From Pseudoips prasinana (lineage: Eukaryota > Arthropoda > Insecta > Lepidoptera > Nolidae), in the NCBI GenBank assembly GCA_951640165.1, contig OX621234.1, positions 7,383,001 to 7,447,000 on the forward strand: DNA of 64,000 bases, written 5' to 3'. The notes under the pieces were generated by a model. That model was not told the DNA's origin. It searched no databases and was given only the letters and a program-made list of their open reading frames with translations. The position numbers and the translations under genes were made by a program. Numbering within the stretch: the first letter of the stretch is position 1; every line of letters starts with the position of its first letter. Shown here in pieces: positions 47,661 through 59,200 of the stretch.

Positions 47661-49655
47661 CAATGACTCTTTCAGGTTTCTGATTTTCATAGGGCGCGTC
47701 AAGGCGCGGCTTTTCAGATCTGGGCGCCAGAAAGGTTTCTGCCATTTGGGTGCTATTATTACAAACTTCCCTTTGGCAGAGTTGAGGTGGCGTAACACAC
47801 GTGGGAGCAGCGCCGGTGGAGGAAATATCCATGCGAGGTCGTAACTCCAGTATCTGCTGAACGCGTTGTGATAGCAAGCGTTCGAGTCTGACAAGTCTAG
47901 AGTAACATAATTGGACACTACGTGAGCTGCTTCTGATGCGAATAGGTCTATGTTTGGAGTTCCCCATTGTATGAATATTTTGTCGGTCGCCTCGCTCAGC
48001 AAATGCCATTCGGAACCGCCTCGGTTGCGAGAGAGGTGATCGGCTTCCGTGTTGTACAGTCCCGGAAGATGGTGCGGGATTAGTACAACGTTCAGGCTGT
48101 CCGTCAGTGCCAGTAGCTTCTTCGTTAATTTGAGGAGATTTTTCGACTTTGTTCCGCCCTCGTTTTTTATGTACGACACGACAGTTTTGTTGTCGCTTTG
48201 TAGAATTATCGTTGAACCTCTCAGAATTCTTGCTTCTAAAGATATTGCCGCTATCACTGCATACATTTCTTTTAGGTTGCAATGCCACTTCTGTTGATTT
48301 GGATCCCAACGACCTTTTAGTTCTTTGTTGTTCACTATGGCTCCCCATTGGATATCGGAGGCGTCTGTGACAAGATAATTGACCGTAGTCTGTCTGGGGT
48401 GAAGAGACGTTTTCTGGCCGACATTCTGTATCCACCATTTTAGTTCGTTTCGTACCTCTTCTGTGAACCTGACCGGATGGGAACTTTCCTGCAGATGCTT
48501 GTTGTGCCGCTGCAACGTACGGCAATGCAACCTTCCCCGGAGGGTGATGAAGGTTGCGAAGTTGAGAAACCCTAAGAGGCGTTGCGCCTGCTTGAGGGTC
48601 CAACTGCCGGTTGCTAAGCGAGACAAGAGACACTGACGGAACCTGGAAATTTTGTCTGGGGGCAAGCTCTTGGTATTGTATTGTGTGTCCCAGACAATTC
48701 CCAGGAATTCTATGCGCCTTGTTGGGATAAGTACCGATTTTTTAAAATTGATATTCCAACCCAGAGTTGTGAGGAATTCTATCGCTAACTGAACATGAGA
48801 TTTTAATGTCTTCCGGTCTTGATGTACTATCAAATAATCGCCGAGATATAGGATCAGCCGCAGACCTTTGCTGCGTAACACTTCGGCGGTCCAGTTCGTG
48901 ACTGACGCAAACATCTTGGGTGCTGCGGCCAAACCAAAGGGTAGGCATGTCATTTGAAGCAGCTGCCCGTCGTAACTTATTCGTAAAAACCGACGGTATT
49001 TCTGAGAAATTCTCAGATGATAATATGCTTGACTTAAGTCGAGTTTGACCATCCAGTCTCCCATTTGTAGGAACTTGGGAATTTGATGATGATGAAAAAG
49101 ATGGAAACGTTTTGGTTGTATAAATCGATTTAACGCTTTCAGGTTGAATATAACTCGATTCTCCCCACTGCTTTTTGTTACAATGAAAAGCGGGGATATG
49201 AAAGATGGAGTTAAAGGAGCGGGCTCGAGAATTCGACTGTGAACCATGGCTTGAATCTCGAGCGACATAGCTGAAGAACGGGGCGTTTGAAACTTTTGCA
49301 TGATGCTTGATGTCGGAAAAATAAGCGGTGGCGTTTGAGTGAACGGAATGCGGGCAGCAGAAATTAATTTGAGAATTATCTTGGGTGGCCTGAATTGTGC
49401 CCACACTTCCCGATAAAACATCAGGCAGCCACCGGTAAACTGCGAGTCATTTACGTCGACTCTTGTTAGACTCACCTTTGCGGCCCCCTCTTTTCTTTTG
49501 ATCGTCGAAGTTCCGCTTTTTATTCTTCCCTTGTAATTTATTTTGTTGCGGACGAAATGGCTTTGCGCGAGAAGTAGAAGGGCCTGGAGACTTTGGACGC
49601 CCAGGAGACCTGGGACGTACTGAGAATTTAGAACTAGTTGCAGTTTCTTTCTCAA
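47577..49655 (-). CDS. DIRS reverse transcriptase/RNase H (ORF2)
   Basis: 692 codons without a stop; the true start is uncertain because the first 60-80 codons overlap the gag frame. RT: RVIFNLKALNRFI, KLDLSQAYYHLRI (D206), LPFGLAAAPKMFA (238-250) and YLGD (270-273) where YxDD is expected, so the first catalytic Asp of the motif is Gly. RNase H: VTDASDIQWGA (D431), LKEMYAV (E463), LQSDNKTVVSY (D488), NTEADHLSR (D539), all present. The following region (WGTPNIDLFAS, WIFPPPALLPRVL, APKWQKPFWRPDL) is characteristic of DIRS/Ngaro elements. Confidence 0.88.
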   Translation of the reverse strand: MRKKLQLVLNSQYVPGLLGVQSLQALLLLAQSHFVRNKINYKGRIKSGTSTIKRKEGAAKVSLTRVDVNDSQFTGGCLMFYREVWAQFRPPKIILKLISAARIPFTQTPPLIFPTSSIMQKFQTPRSSAMSLEIQAMVHSRILEPAPLTPSFISPLFIVTKSSGENRVIFNLKALNRFIQPKRFHLFHHHQIPKFLQMGDWMVKLDLSQAYYHLRISQKYRRFLRISYDGQLLQMTCLPFGLAAAPKMFASVTNWTAEVLRSKGLRLILYLGDYLIVHQDRKTLKSHVQLAIEFLTTLGWNINFKKSVLIPTRRIEFLGIVWDTQYNTKSLPPDKISRFRQCLLSRLATGSWTLKQAQRLLGFLNFATFITLRGRLHCRTLQRHNKHLQESSHPVRFTEEVRNELKWWIQNVGQKTSLHPRQTTVNYLVTDASDIQWGAIVNNKELKGRWDPNQQKWHCNLKEMYAVIAAISLEARILRGSTIILQSDNKTVVSYIKNEGGTKSKNLLKLTKKLLALTDSLNVVLIPHHLPGLYNTEADHLSRNRGGSEWHLLSEATDKIFIQWGTPNIDLFASEAAHVVSNYVTLDLSDSNACYHNAFSRYWSYDLAWIFPPPALLPRVLRHLNSAKGKFVIIAPKWQKPFWRPDLKSRALTRPMKIRNLKESLVDTVTGRYPAQVHNLQLEAWLISGGTR

Positions 49656-50655
49656 GTTTATCTACACCCCCTATTTTTTGAATATATGCCGATAAACTTT
49701 GTGGGTTGAACATATATTCCGATGAGGGGGGTATTTTTCCAATATCTTCGCGAAAATATTTGCCTTTCAAGCTTTTAAGGAGCTCTTTTCGCCGCAGTTC
49801 TAATACCTCTGCACGTTTACCACAAATCATTTGCAATAAGTCATGAGAAATAGTTTTATAATTTGATTCGTTACCAAATAATTCCTTTAATTTATCATAT
49901 ATCGTTAATGATGTTAGTTGAGCGTCTGGTTTTGACGACCAATCAATTAAATTCCGCAACGCTACATTGACAAACTCATTTTGAGCTATGAACGCGTTTG
50001 ATAAAGCCGCAAAGCTACGCTCCATCTGGTGCCATCTAAGAGGTGCAAAAGGATCCTGTAAATGTCTCAGTTCCTCGTTTACTTTCAGCTCAGTAAAAGC
50101 TGGAAACGCCGCATATTTCTTTTGCACCTCAGTGTACCGTACAGAGTTCCAATCTACCGAGTCAAATCTTTGCATAGATGCTAACTTTGCAACGCGGTCA
50201 GGATTAGCTTTAGGTACAGATGGTTCCTTGATTGAAACGTTTAGCTCGGCAATATCATTAACATCTACTGACGGTCGTAGAAATGGGTCATCAATCGATC
50301 TAATTGAAGGGCCCGGCGCCGATGAACTTGAAGTATTGGGCTGCATTAGCGCGTAATTAGAACAAAAAATATTATTAATGTGACTCACCAAATGTTGCGA
50401 TAACACTTCAAACCTTTGATCAATTGACTCGTGAGCTCGGTTCCTGCGCCGTCTTTTTGACGGCGGCTCATCCTCTTCGCTCGAACTTGAATTCGACGTT
50501 GTTGAAGACACGTGTTTATCACTTTCACGTAACTGGGTAACATCGCGATCACTAGACATGTCCGCGCGATTGTTATCCACTGATTCGGTTATTTCACTGT
50601 TGTCCATAATTAAAACGAATACGAAATATTTAACGTAACGGAAAAATAAATTCAA
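49447..50655 (-). CDS. DIRS gag-like protein (ORF1)
   Basis: 402 codons. The likely start is the Met at MDNSEITESVDNNRADMSSD (second Met). An acidic, Ser-rich N terminus leads into a basic run (PPSKRRRRNRAHES), a central helical region (FTELKVNEELRHL, RWHQMERSFAALSNAF) and a basic tail (PRSPGRPKSPGPSTSRAKPF, KKRGGRKGESNKSRRK) suited to nucleic-acid binding. No CCHC zinc knuckle. Probably the RNA-packaging protein of the element. Intact. Confidence 0.75.
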   Translation of the reverse strand: MNLFFRYVKYFVFVLIMDNSEITESVDNNRADMSSDRDVTQLRESDKHVSSTTSNSSSSEEDEPPSKRRRRNRAHESIDQRFEVLSQHLVSHINNIFCSNYALMQPNTSSSSAPGPSIRSIDDPFLRPSVDVNDIAELNVSIKEPSVPKANPDRVAKLASMQRFDSVDWNSVRYTEVQKKYAAFPAFTELKVNEELRHLQDPFAPLRWHQMERSFAALSNAFIAQNEFVNVALRNLIDWSSKPDAQLTSLTIYDKLKELFGNESNYKTISHDLLQMICGKRAEVLELRRKELLKSLKGKYFREDIGKIPPSSEYMFNPQSLSAYIQKIGGVDKLEKETATSSKFSVRPRSPGRPKSPGPSTSRAKPFRPQQNKLQGKNKKRNFDDQKKRGGRKGESNKSRRK

Positions 50656-51356
50656 AATTCACTTTCTACTTTCTACTTTAATCTCGAAAGCTTTGACACC
50701 AATTTTCTATAATTATAAAGAAAACACTTTTAAATTCTAGCGATGTCCACGCGGTATGAAAAACGACGCAACAATGACAAAAAATATGGCGGCTTGCTAT
50801 GTGCTGCTTTAAGTTAGTTTCATATTTGGCCGTGGGTGGCGCTGAAGACCGTGTCACGTGACGGAAAGTGACGTATTCTAGCGAAAAGCGACGGAAGGAA
50901 GATGATGTACTCTCATAATGGACTTCGGACGTCAAACGGAACACATAATAAACTTTAACATAATCTCCTTGACTATAACTTAATACAAGCTAGCTAAATA
51001 TCACTACCATTTTAAAATAAATTGGATAAATGTTTTAAAATTCCGTGTACCTAAATATCTGTAATAAGTAACTAGAAATAATAACTGTATTACTACAAAC
51101 ATGTTCTGACTATTTAAAAGCGCTTTTTTAAAGTCTACGTGAATAAAAACCTTTTTTATTTTATTTTATATTGGGTTGGATTACGTTAAGGTACAAAACC
51201 TCTTTAATGATAAACATAAAATAGAGAAACACAGAGTTAGTTGACTCGGTGTTATTTTTCATTGGCGCAACACAATCTCGAGTTAAAATTTTAACGAATT
51301 AACCCGAAGCTACTTAACTTGAGTTAGTTTATTTTAGCCTAGCTTTTGGTGCAAGT

Positions 51357-51562
51357 GGGCATTAAAATTCTAATAAAATAACCCAAGATTTGGTGGTGCA
51401 AGACGTAATTGTAATTTAACCCCATATTTGCCACTCGCTTACTCTGAGTTAATTCATTTAACCTCGGGTGGAGCAAGTGGGCCTTAGTGGGTTAAATTTG
51501 AATTACGTCTTCGTGCAAGAGCTAGGGACTAACCTTGGGTTATTTTATTAAAATTTTAACCC
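51357..51562. mobile_element. MITE with about 70-bp inverted ends
   Basis: ATTAAAATTCTAATAAAATA ACCCAAG at the left and the complement of CTTGGGTTATTTTATTAAAA TTTTAACCC at the right, with GCAAGACGTAATTGTAATTT matching in inverted form further in. Imperfect, non-coding; TAACC-rich. Confidence 0.55.
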
Positions 51563-51841
51563 ACCTATTATGGTTGGTTAAATCGCTAACTCCGGATTAG
51601 TAATGTCAAATTTGTTTCGTTTGAGAGATTATTAAACAGTAAAAAAAAAGAAAAATAATACAATTACATAAATAATATACCACTTTAACACACAATAATA
51701 ATAATTGTAATATAACACTTTTGATTTTTATGAGTTGAATTTGCAAGCTGCGAAGCCAAATACTGAACCAATAGCAATCTTGAAATCAGTTTATATTTTA
51801 GGTATAGCTAGTCTCCTAGATTAATAAAAACATGAACTTAC

Positions 51842-52133
51842 ACGCCGTGAAGTCCTGTGTTTCTTTAATGCTTTCATCATATTCGCCCGGGTTTTCATCA
51901 TAGTACTGCAATTGCTCCCATCCGGAGGTCCTTGTTCAATCCACGCATGCTTCAGCGCTACCGCCGAAGTCATCCTTTCTTGGGGGTCCCAAACCAGAAG
52001 CTTTGCTATAAAGTCCTTAGCCAAACTCGAGACTACTTTAAAAGATTCATCGTTGAAGTTGTATTTACATAATTGTGTTCTTTTTAAGCAATAGGGACAT
52101 GTGTAACTAGGGAATGGCCACAATCCAGACAAT
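51842..52133 (-). CDS. Kinase gene exon: kinase C-lobe and tail
   Basis: Acceptor GTTTTTCAG; A completes the Leu codon. It encodes LSGLWPFPSYTCPYCLKRTQ, then FKVVSSLAKDFIAKLLVWDP QERMTSAVALKHAWI (subdomains X-XI, D-P-x-x-R-M-T) and a basic tail (KTRANMMKALKKHRTSRR) like the regulatory tails of titin-like kinases. It ends at a GTAAGT donor in phase 0, so coding should continue downstream. Confidence 0.85.
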
Positions 52134-55100
52134 CTGAAAAACAATGGAAGATATAAGTTATTAAAGTTGCAGTTTTGAGATTTTTTTTAAGTGAAGCCTA
52201 CATCACTTATTCTGTTTTCTATCGGATTGCTTTACTATGGAGGACTATAAAAAAATGGCCATTCTCACTGACTGATTTAATTTATTTCTACAAGTTACAC
52301 CTTTGATTTTGAAGATTTTAGTGAACCTTAAAAACGGACAATACCTAACCAAACCGTCCCCTATTTAGTACATAAACACCTATTTAGTTTTAAATAGTTG
52401 AGCTGATTACCTTCAAAATACATTCCAACTAAAGTAGCTTTATGACTGAATATAAAAAATATTATAATATACTATATATATCAGCCATAGTACGTCTACA
52501 GCTGGACAAAAGCCTCCCCAAAGAATGGGGGGATATGGCATAGTCGCCATGCTTGGCAGACTGGTTGGCGATTTGATGGTCATAAATCACAGAAAAATGC
52601 TGCTGCCCTTTCTCTGGTAGGTATTCCGGGTGACTCCATAAATGGTACGGAATCCATTTTCAACGTTAAAGCCGATATAACGAATTATTTAGTCATTTTT
52701 AACTTTCATCTATTTGAACGGCAATCACGAACACGATCGGTGACTTAGGCGGTAAGTAATATAATGTATATTATACTTACAGTACATAAGTTACTACGCC
52801 CACAGTCCACATATCACTTGCTAAAGTTACGTGTTCTTCGTTGAGCACTTCTGGTGAAGCATAATCTACACTTGCATATAATAGTTTTGTGGGGTACATC
52901 TTGTCAAGCATTCTGGCAAGTCCAAAATTTATTATTTTGATTTGGTGTGAGTTAGGGTTAACACATATAATATTTTCGGGTTTCAAGTCCAAATGAGCTA
53001 TGCACATAGAGTGCATATACTGTAATGCCTCACAAATCTGTTTCATGTAGCAAACGACATTCCTTTCTGTGGTATCATTTTCCATAATTCGGTCAAGAAG
53101 ATCACCGCCCCATGAGCTACAAGGAATACAAATTATAACATTAAAATCTTTTCGTCTACGTCTCGGAAACTAGTGCTATTGCCATTTGACCACGAAACAA
53201 ACAGAAATGGACTCCGTTGTCAGATGGCAACTCGCGAGCGAGTGAGTGATTCAAAAGAGCTACATATATCAATTGGTTAAGCTGACTAATTCACTAGCTC
53301 AGTTCTGTATTATGTGAGGTAATAATTCAAACTCGTAACAAGTCTAATGAGCCCAAATGAGCTACTGATACTCAGTAGAACTACTGAGTTAGTGAGCTTA
53401 AAGACTGATACATTTTTCTATAAGGTAAAGATTCATATCGCTCTTTTCAACCAAGTGACACACTTTGCTCATGTCTAGACAGCAATAAGCAGGAGTCAAT
53501 TAAACTAAATGGTTAGGTTAGTTGTTAGATTTTTTTGCGGAAGAATAAACTTGCGAAATAGTTGTGGATACAATATAAATACAATGTTTTAATGACGATT
53601 ATCTGTCCTGGTTATTTCTAGCGTGCATGTGCAAGTTGATCAGATTCTTATTTGCAAATCAGCAATATATTTTTTACACAGATATATCTCTGTTGTGTTA
53701 CAATGAATATTTATTTAAATTTTAGGTCCTGTAATGATAGTTTAAGTGTGTTTAAATAAATAAATAAAAAAATTAATACATACTATTCCATAACCAGCAT
53801 AAAATATGTCTTCGCATCGAAGGCATCGAGCAACGGCACTATATGTGGGTGCTCTAACATCAACATTATTTGGTACTCAATCAATGCGTCACTCCTTTTC
53901 TTCGGTATTGGAGTTGCAATTGGTTTGGCGGCAAATATTTTGCCTCTCCTGTTTTTAACGAGGGAAACTTTGCCAAAGGATCCAACAGTATTAGTGATTT
54001 TTTGATATAGTCTCCGATAAACTCTAATTACTTTAATGTCTTCAGCATCTCCTTTCGGAGCTTCGTAGGGTGAGTGGACTGAAATACCAAATATATTTTT
54101 AAGAAATTTGGTGTTCATATACCTACGGTACGAAAACCAAAGCCGTTGGATAACACCTACATCCTCCGAATAGCGTGTTAGCAAGGGAGGAGAAGGAAAC
54201 TTCTGGGCCCAGCAGTTAACTAGTTGAAATGGGAAGTAAAAAAACCGTTATATTTTTCTAAAGGAAATCACAAAATATGGTATCATGTTTCTATCTAGGA
54301 AGCGAGAAAACTTAAATTCAGTTATGAAACGAAATAATCGATTAAATAATGATAAATTGCTTGCAATCGATTAAGAATAAATCGGTAAAATCTCAGAATA
54401 TGTTTGAAAATCGAGTGACAAGTGTTTTTGGTGGAATCGATTCATAGCGGATTGTATTCCTTTAATTTTTCTTCGGGCATCACTTCTCTTTGACTGTCAC
54501 TCGTTCGTTGTGTTTCGATTTAAGTGCGCTCGTATTTTCCATGTTTTATTTGTGGTTTTATTCGGCTGTAGTGACTGCACGGGGCGCGGGGGATCCAAAC
54601 GTGCCAGATCTTCGACATGTCACACTCTCCATGCATAAAACCATAACACAACCGAAGCCATTTAAAAATATTTTGTAAAAAACTACAATGTTATAATTTA
54701 ACCTCACTTTTACTATACTTCATATAACTTGATTCCTGGATAGCCAAATTTCACCAAAATTTCAGTGAGGTCTCGTTATTATATCCTCTCACAAATAAGG
54801 CTAGTTTGATTCAGTTGGGCCCAGGAAAGTATGGAGTCATTTTCTTCTCCTATGATCTGCCAGTGTATATCGTCCGTAGCTCAACGCAAATCGCATTATC
54901 GGATACCCTGGATACGTAAAGGTTGGTGGTTCGTGGCTTACCGGAGGATTTAATGAAATTTATGATGACACATTTTTGAGATTAAATTTACGATTTGCAT
55001 TGCGAATAATTCTATAAATTCTAATTGAATACTGTACGCGTACAAAATTGCAATGCAATAACTTGTTTTGGCATTGTTACAAAAACAAATTGACGGGCCT

Positions 55101-56165
55101 GTGGCGTGGTTGGTGAATGCTTGCTTTGCACGCTGCCGGGCGTGGGTTCGATTCCCACCCAAGACAGAAGTGTGCATGAACATTTCAGTTTGTCCTGAGT
55201 CTGGGCGTATAATAATATATAAGCTATAGCTATCTGGTTCCCATAGTACAAACTCTGCTTAGTATGGGATCACATGGCCGTGTGTGAATAATGTCCCGGG
55301 ATATCATTATCTATACATATAATAAAATCGTAGGAAAGTCAAAACTGTACATTGAATATTTTTTTTAAAGTGATAGGTGCTTGGGGCTTGATCTACAATC
55401 AATATCGAAGCCAAAAATATAGTTTTTAGAATTTTTGTCTGTGTGTCTGTTTGTCTGTATATATGTCCGGGCTAAACTCAAAAAGTACTGCATGGATTTA
55501 CTTCAAATTTTGCATGAATATTACTAAGAGGTCGGGTCAACATATAGTCTACATATTATCACGCTATCACCTACGGGGGAGGAGCTGTGATAATTTATAA
55601 ATTATAACGTGGGTTAACCCGCGGAGCACAGCTAGTACGTAGAATAAAGTAAATAAAATACTCACCGAAGGAGATGGTACGATCTTCAGATGGTGACTGA
55701 CCATCAACGGTGGAAATTTGCAACAATATTAAGTGGTCACTAACCACGTCATATACCCGGAATCGAGGGCGGCTGGATCTTCCTACCTCAATTAATTCAC
55801 CCGTGGTTAATTCTAGTTTTACTATGAACCAAGTGTTCACCCTCCTTTCAGCTGATACCCTGGAAAATAGGAGAAAGGGAATAAGTAAAGCTTTTCAACA
55901 ATATAGTGCGTATTGGTCTATCGCTATTTAAGCAGTTGGTATGGGCAAGTAATATTACAGAACAATCGATTTTAAGACACTTTTTATGTTAGTTTTGTTG
56001 GCCATGATGCCATGTTATGTTGGCGTTACGTTTTGCATGAGCATGCTCGAAATACTAACACATTAGCAGTCTAAAAAAAATAAAAAGATTGAATGAGGAG
56101 ATAATGTAAAAGCACAATATCTCACCTTTTCATCCAATTGTCTGTGGGTAATAGTTATATGTATG

Positions 56166-56203
<38 letters not shown>

Positions 56204-59200
56204 AGTATTTTAGCATCTGTTCGTACATATGTAATAACAGAAACTTCACACACTACGGTCTATTTCTAACCGATATCGTGGGTCTGCTGGTTTGTTTTAA
56301 AGTACACTAGTTTTGTAATTTTTTTAAATTTAAGTATTAATTCTCTCTTTTCTCGTGTGTACATGACGACTGTTTTGACTCGGTTGTTAGTGAAGTTCGA
56401 TACTCGCTCAAGTCTATTTGTCTTGGTCTGGATGTTATCTTTGTATTGAATGTACACATACTAACAATAAGTAAATACCTAAATATATACAAAATACAAA
56501 TACAAAAATGTTTTATTTTTATCTCCACAAATTACAACGTTTTTAACAAAAACAGTGTTGACAAACTATAGAGCATAATAATTATGTAACTCGTGGCAGA
56601 TCTGGAGTCTAAACTAAGCCGAAGCCTGTATCTTAGCACTCCAGCCCCCCCCCCCCCCCCTCCCCAAAATAGATGCGTACTTAAATATTGTCAACGTACA
56701 GTTATATAAACGAGTTTGACTCTGTGTGTGTTTGTGTGTGTGAGTTGTGTGTGAGTGTGTGTGTAACAAAAGTATCCATTAATATAATGTTTTATATATT
56801 AATTTTATGTATTTATATATAATATATAGTAAGGTTGATAATAGAATGACGATATGAATATATCTATCTGTTGTCTAGTATCTATAATGCAAGCTTTGCG
56901 TAGACTTGGCTAGATGGCACAAATTAAAAAACAAACTTCTCAGTAAACCAACCTAAAAATGGAAGTATTATATTATTGTAAATAAAGCGTGGGTTGCTTA
57001 AGAATCCTTCTATTCATATCTGTTCATTTAATATTTTGTAACTATTAACACCACGCGCCCTACGCTTTATACAATTTGTCTTTAATTTAATTTCCATTGA
57101 TTATTGATATTGTGCTATAACTTACCAATCAAAGACGAAATAATTGCTCGGTAAAGCAGCGGTTTCTGCCTTCTCCTCATATACCATTAACTCTTTTGAG
57201 GATGTTTTACCATTCAATTCTGTTTGCAGAAACATAAATCCGTCATGAAACCTGTGGGATAAATTAGCAAATATAATAATGTTCTCCTGCCCGAATTTAT
57301 AGTGCAGAAGTGTGTAAGCAAACACAGACGCAATCCAGTCCCTCTCATGATCCGATAGGACGACTAGCCGACACTATTAGGAAGAGGGCAGGGACTGACA
57401 ACCGATGTCTCAGACAACAATACTAGCTTACCTCGAACTACAATTCTAAGTTACCTCGAACAACCTAAGAGAACCTCATACATCTGTACAACCGGCGACA
57501 AAGATTTCCTGGAATAGTCTGGAAGTTAGGTGCTATACGTCCGTGTTGCGGATACCATGTACTGATCTCTTCCCGTTCGTGTCGTATAACGCCGAACTCT
57601 CGAAACGGATTATGAGTGCACTATTGTTTTCCCTGTTTAGTTAATCAGTCGAATTTTGTGTTCTTAAAATCCACAGTGATTCCGAGATTTATTTGCCAAC
57701 CTCTTCGTGGGTTGTAATTTAAAAAAAATTGTTATGAATTTTTATATACTCGTACTATGCTTAGAACTTACCTTGAGAAAACGATGGATAGAAGATCATT
57801 TGTGCCTACATTGGCATTCCTGGAAGGTCCAGGTATGTTCTGCAGTTCCGCCTGCGAAATCAATAGTTATGGATATTCTCTCCTGCTTCACACAAGTATA
57901 TAAAACATGTATATAAAATGCAAATTTAGCGGAGATATACTCAATTATTATATAATATATAGACATCTACACAATGAGTTGTATCACTTTGAGTGCAGGT
58001 TGGTATCGAAGCCACAAATTACGAGGCTCCATTAGCGTTAACCGCCGCGCTCCCGTACCGTGGTATTCGGACTTGATTATACATAAAAGTAATATAGAAA
58101 GGTTCTCGAGTGGTGACCACGAACCGGAAGACGCAGTGCGGGCTATAAGGAGGACCGATGATCTTGTGCGGGTAGCTAGATGCAGTTAGCGATCATAAAC
58201 CCTTTTACCATCAAAGGTGATCATACTTATACATTTTAGGTTTATATTATCACACTAATATTACAAAAGTGAAATTTTGTGACTGTGTGGATGTGTATAT
58301 TTGTTACTTCTTCACGTCTAAACGGCTGGAGCGATTTTAATAAAAATTGGTATGGAGGTAGCTGACACTGTGGATAGGGTATAGTTTATAAAATTTAACG
58401 TGGGTAAAGCCGCGGGGGCACAGTCAGCGCAGTTTTACAGTCTCATTTTTTCACCACAGATATGTAATTAATTGTAATAATTAAGACAAATAAATAAAAA
58501 TAGCAATGTAAAGATCAAATGGCGAGCTACAATGACACGGCAACTTAGCTCATCCAAATATGCGAATATCGAACTCAAAATTCAACATGAAATGAACCGT
58601 CTTGTTTTTTTTTATTATAGACCGGTACAAAGTCAGCAACCAAGAATACGATCCACCTGATGGTCATTGGTTACGTTTTTTCAACCCTTTCCCCCTCCCG
58701 ATAAGCTGTAGCAATCGATATGTACTATATAGTCAATTAAATAATTGTAACTGTCAAAAAAAAACCTGTCAAACTGGGTGAATATCTATAGTTTTGTGAA
58801 AAACGTTGGATAACAACACTTGTAATACAATATTTTGGTTTCATAGCATTATTACAATTTTAACTTTTAAATGGGAAATCATAAATTTAATGTTTCGGCG
58901 GGTCTTGAACTAGCCATGTTTCTAAAAAATAAAGCCAAATAACATCTATAGAATACGCAGTACTAAAGAATGCCTACCGCGGATTGGTGCAGCGTGTAGG
59001 TACGAGACCTGCTGGACGATTAAACCTACGATTTTCGATTTTGGACTTAAATGCATTGCGAATAATGCTATAAAATTAGTTATATAACATTTAATAGTTT
59101 GAAAGTGTTATCAATATGATATGATCTTTAACACGCAACTGTGAATATTGCAGTCGGCCATGCTTCTAGAACAAAGCCAATTTATAACAACTACATCCTC

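Larger units (their letters stand above)
46046..50950 (-). mobile_element. DIRS-like retrotransposon (tyrosine recombinase), 4.9 kb
   Basis: Inverted terminal repeats of about 180 bp (46046-46224 and 50770-50950) enclose gag-like ORF1, RT/RNase H ORF2 and a tyrosine recombinase ORF3, overlapping as in DIRS1. An internal copy of the terminal sequence (46331-46370, TGTGTTCCGTTTGACGTCCG) lies just inside the 3' end, like the internal complementary region of DIRS elements. No LTRs, integrase or protease. The RT is YLGD and the recombinase is interrupted, so this copy is inactive. Confidence 0.88.

Noticed and set aside
47661..48633. Long second frame (up to 458 codons) overlapping the DIRS RT as an extra gene
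   Set aside because: Apart from its 3' end, which is the recombinase N terminus, it is a shadow of the RT/RNase H frame in another frame, with low-complexity Ser/Arg/Pro composition.
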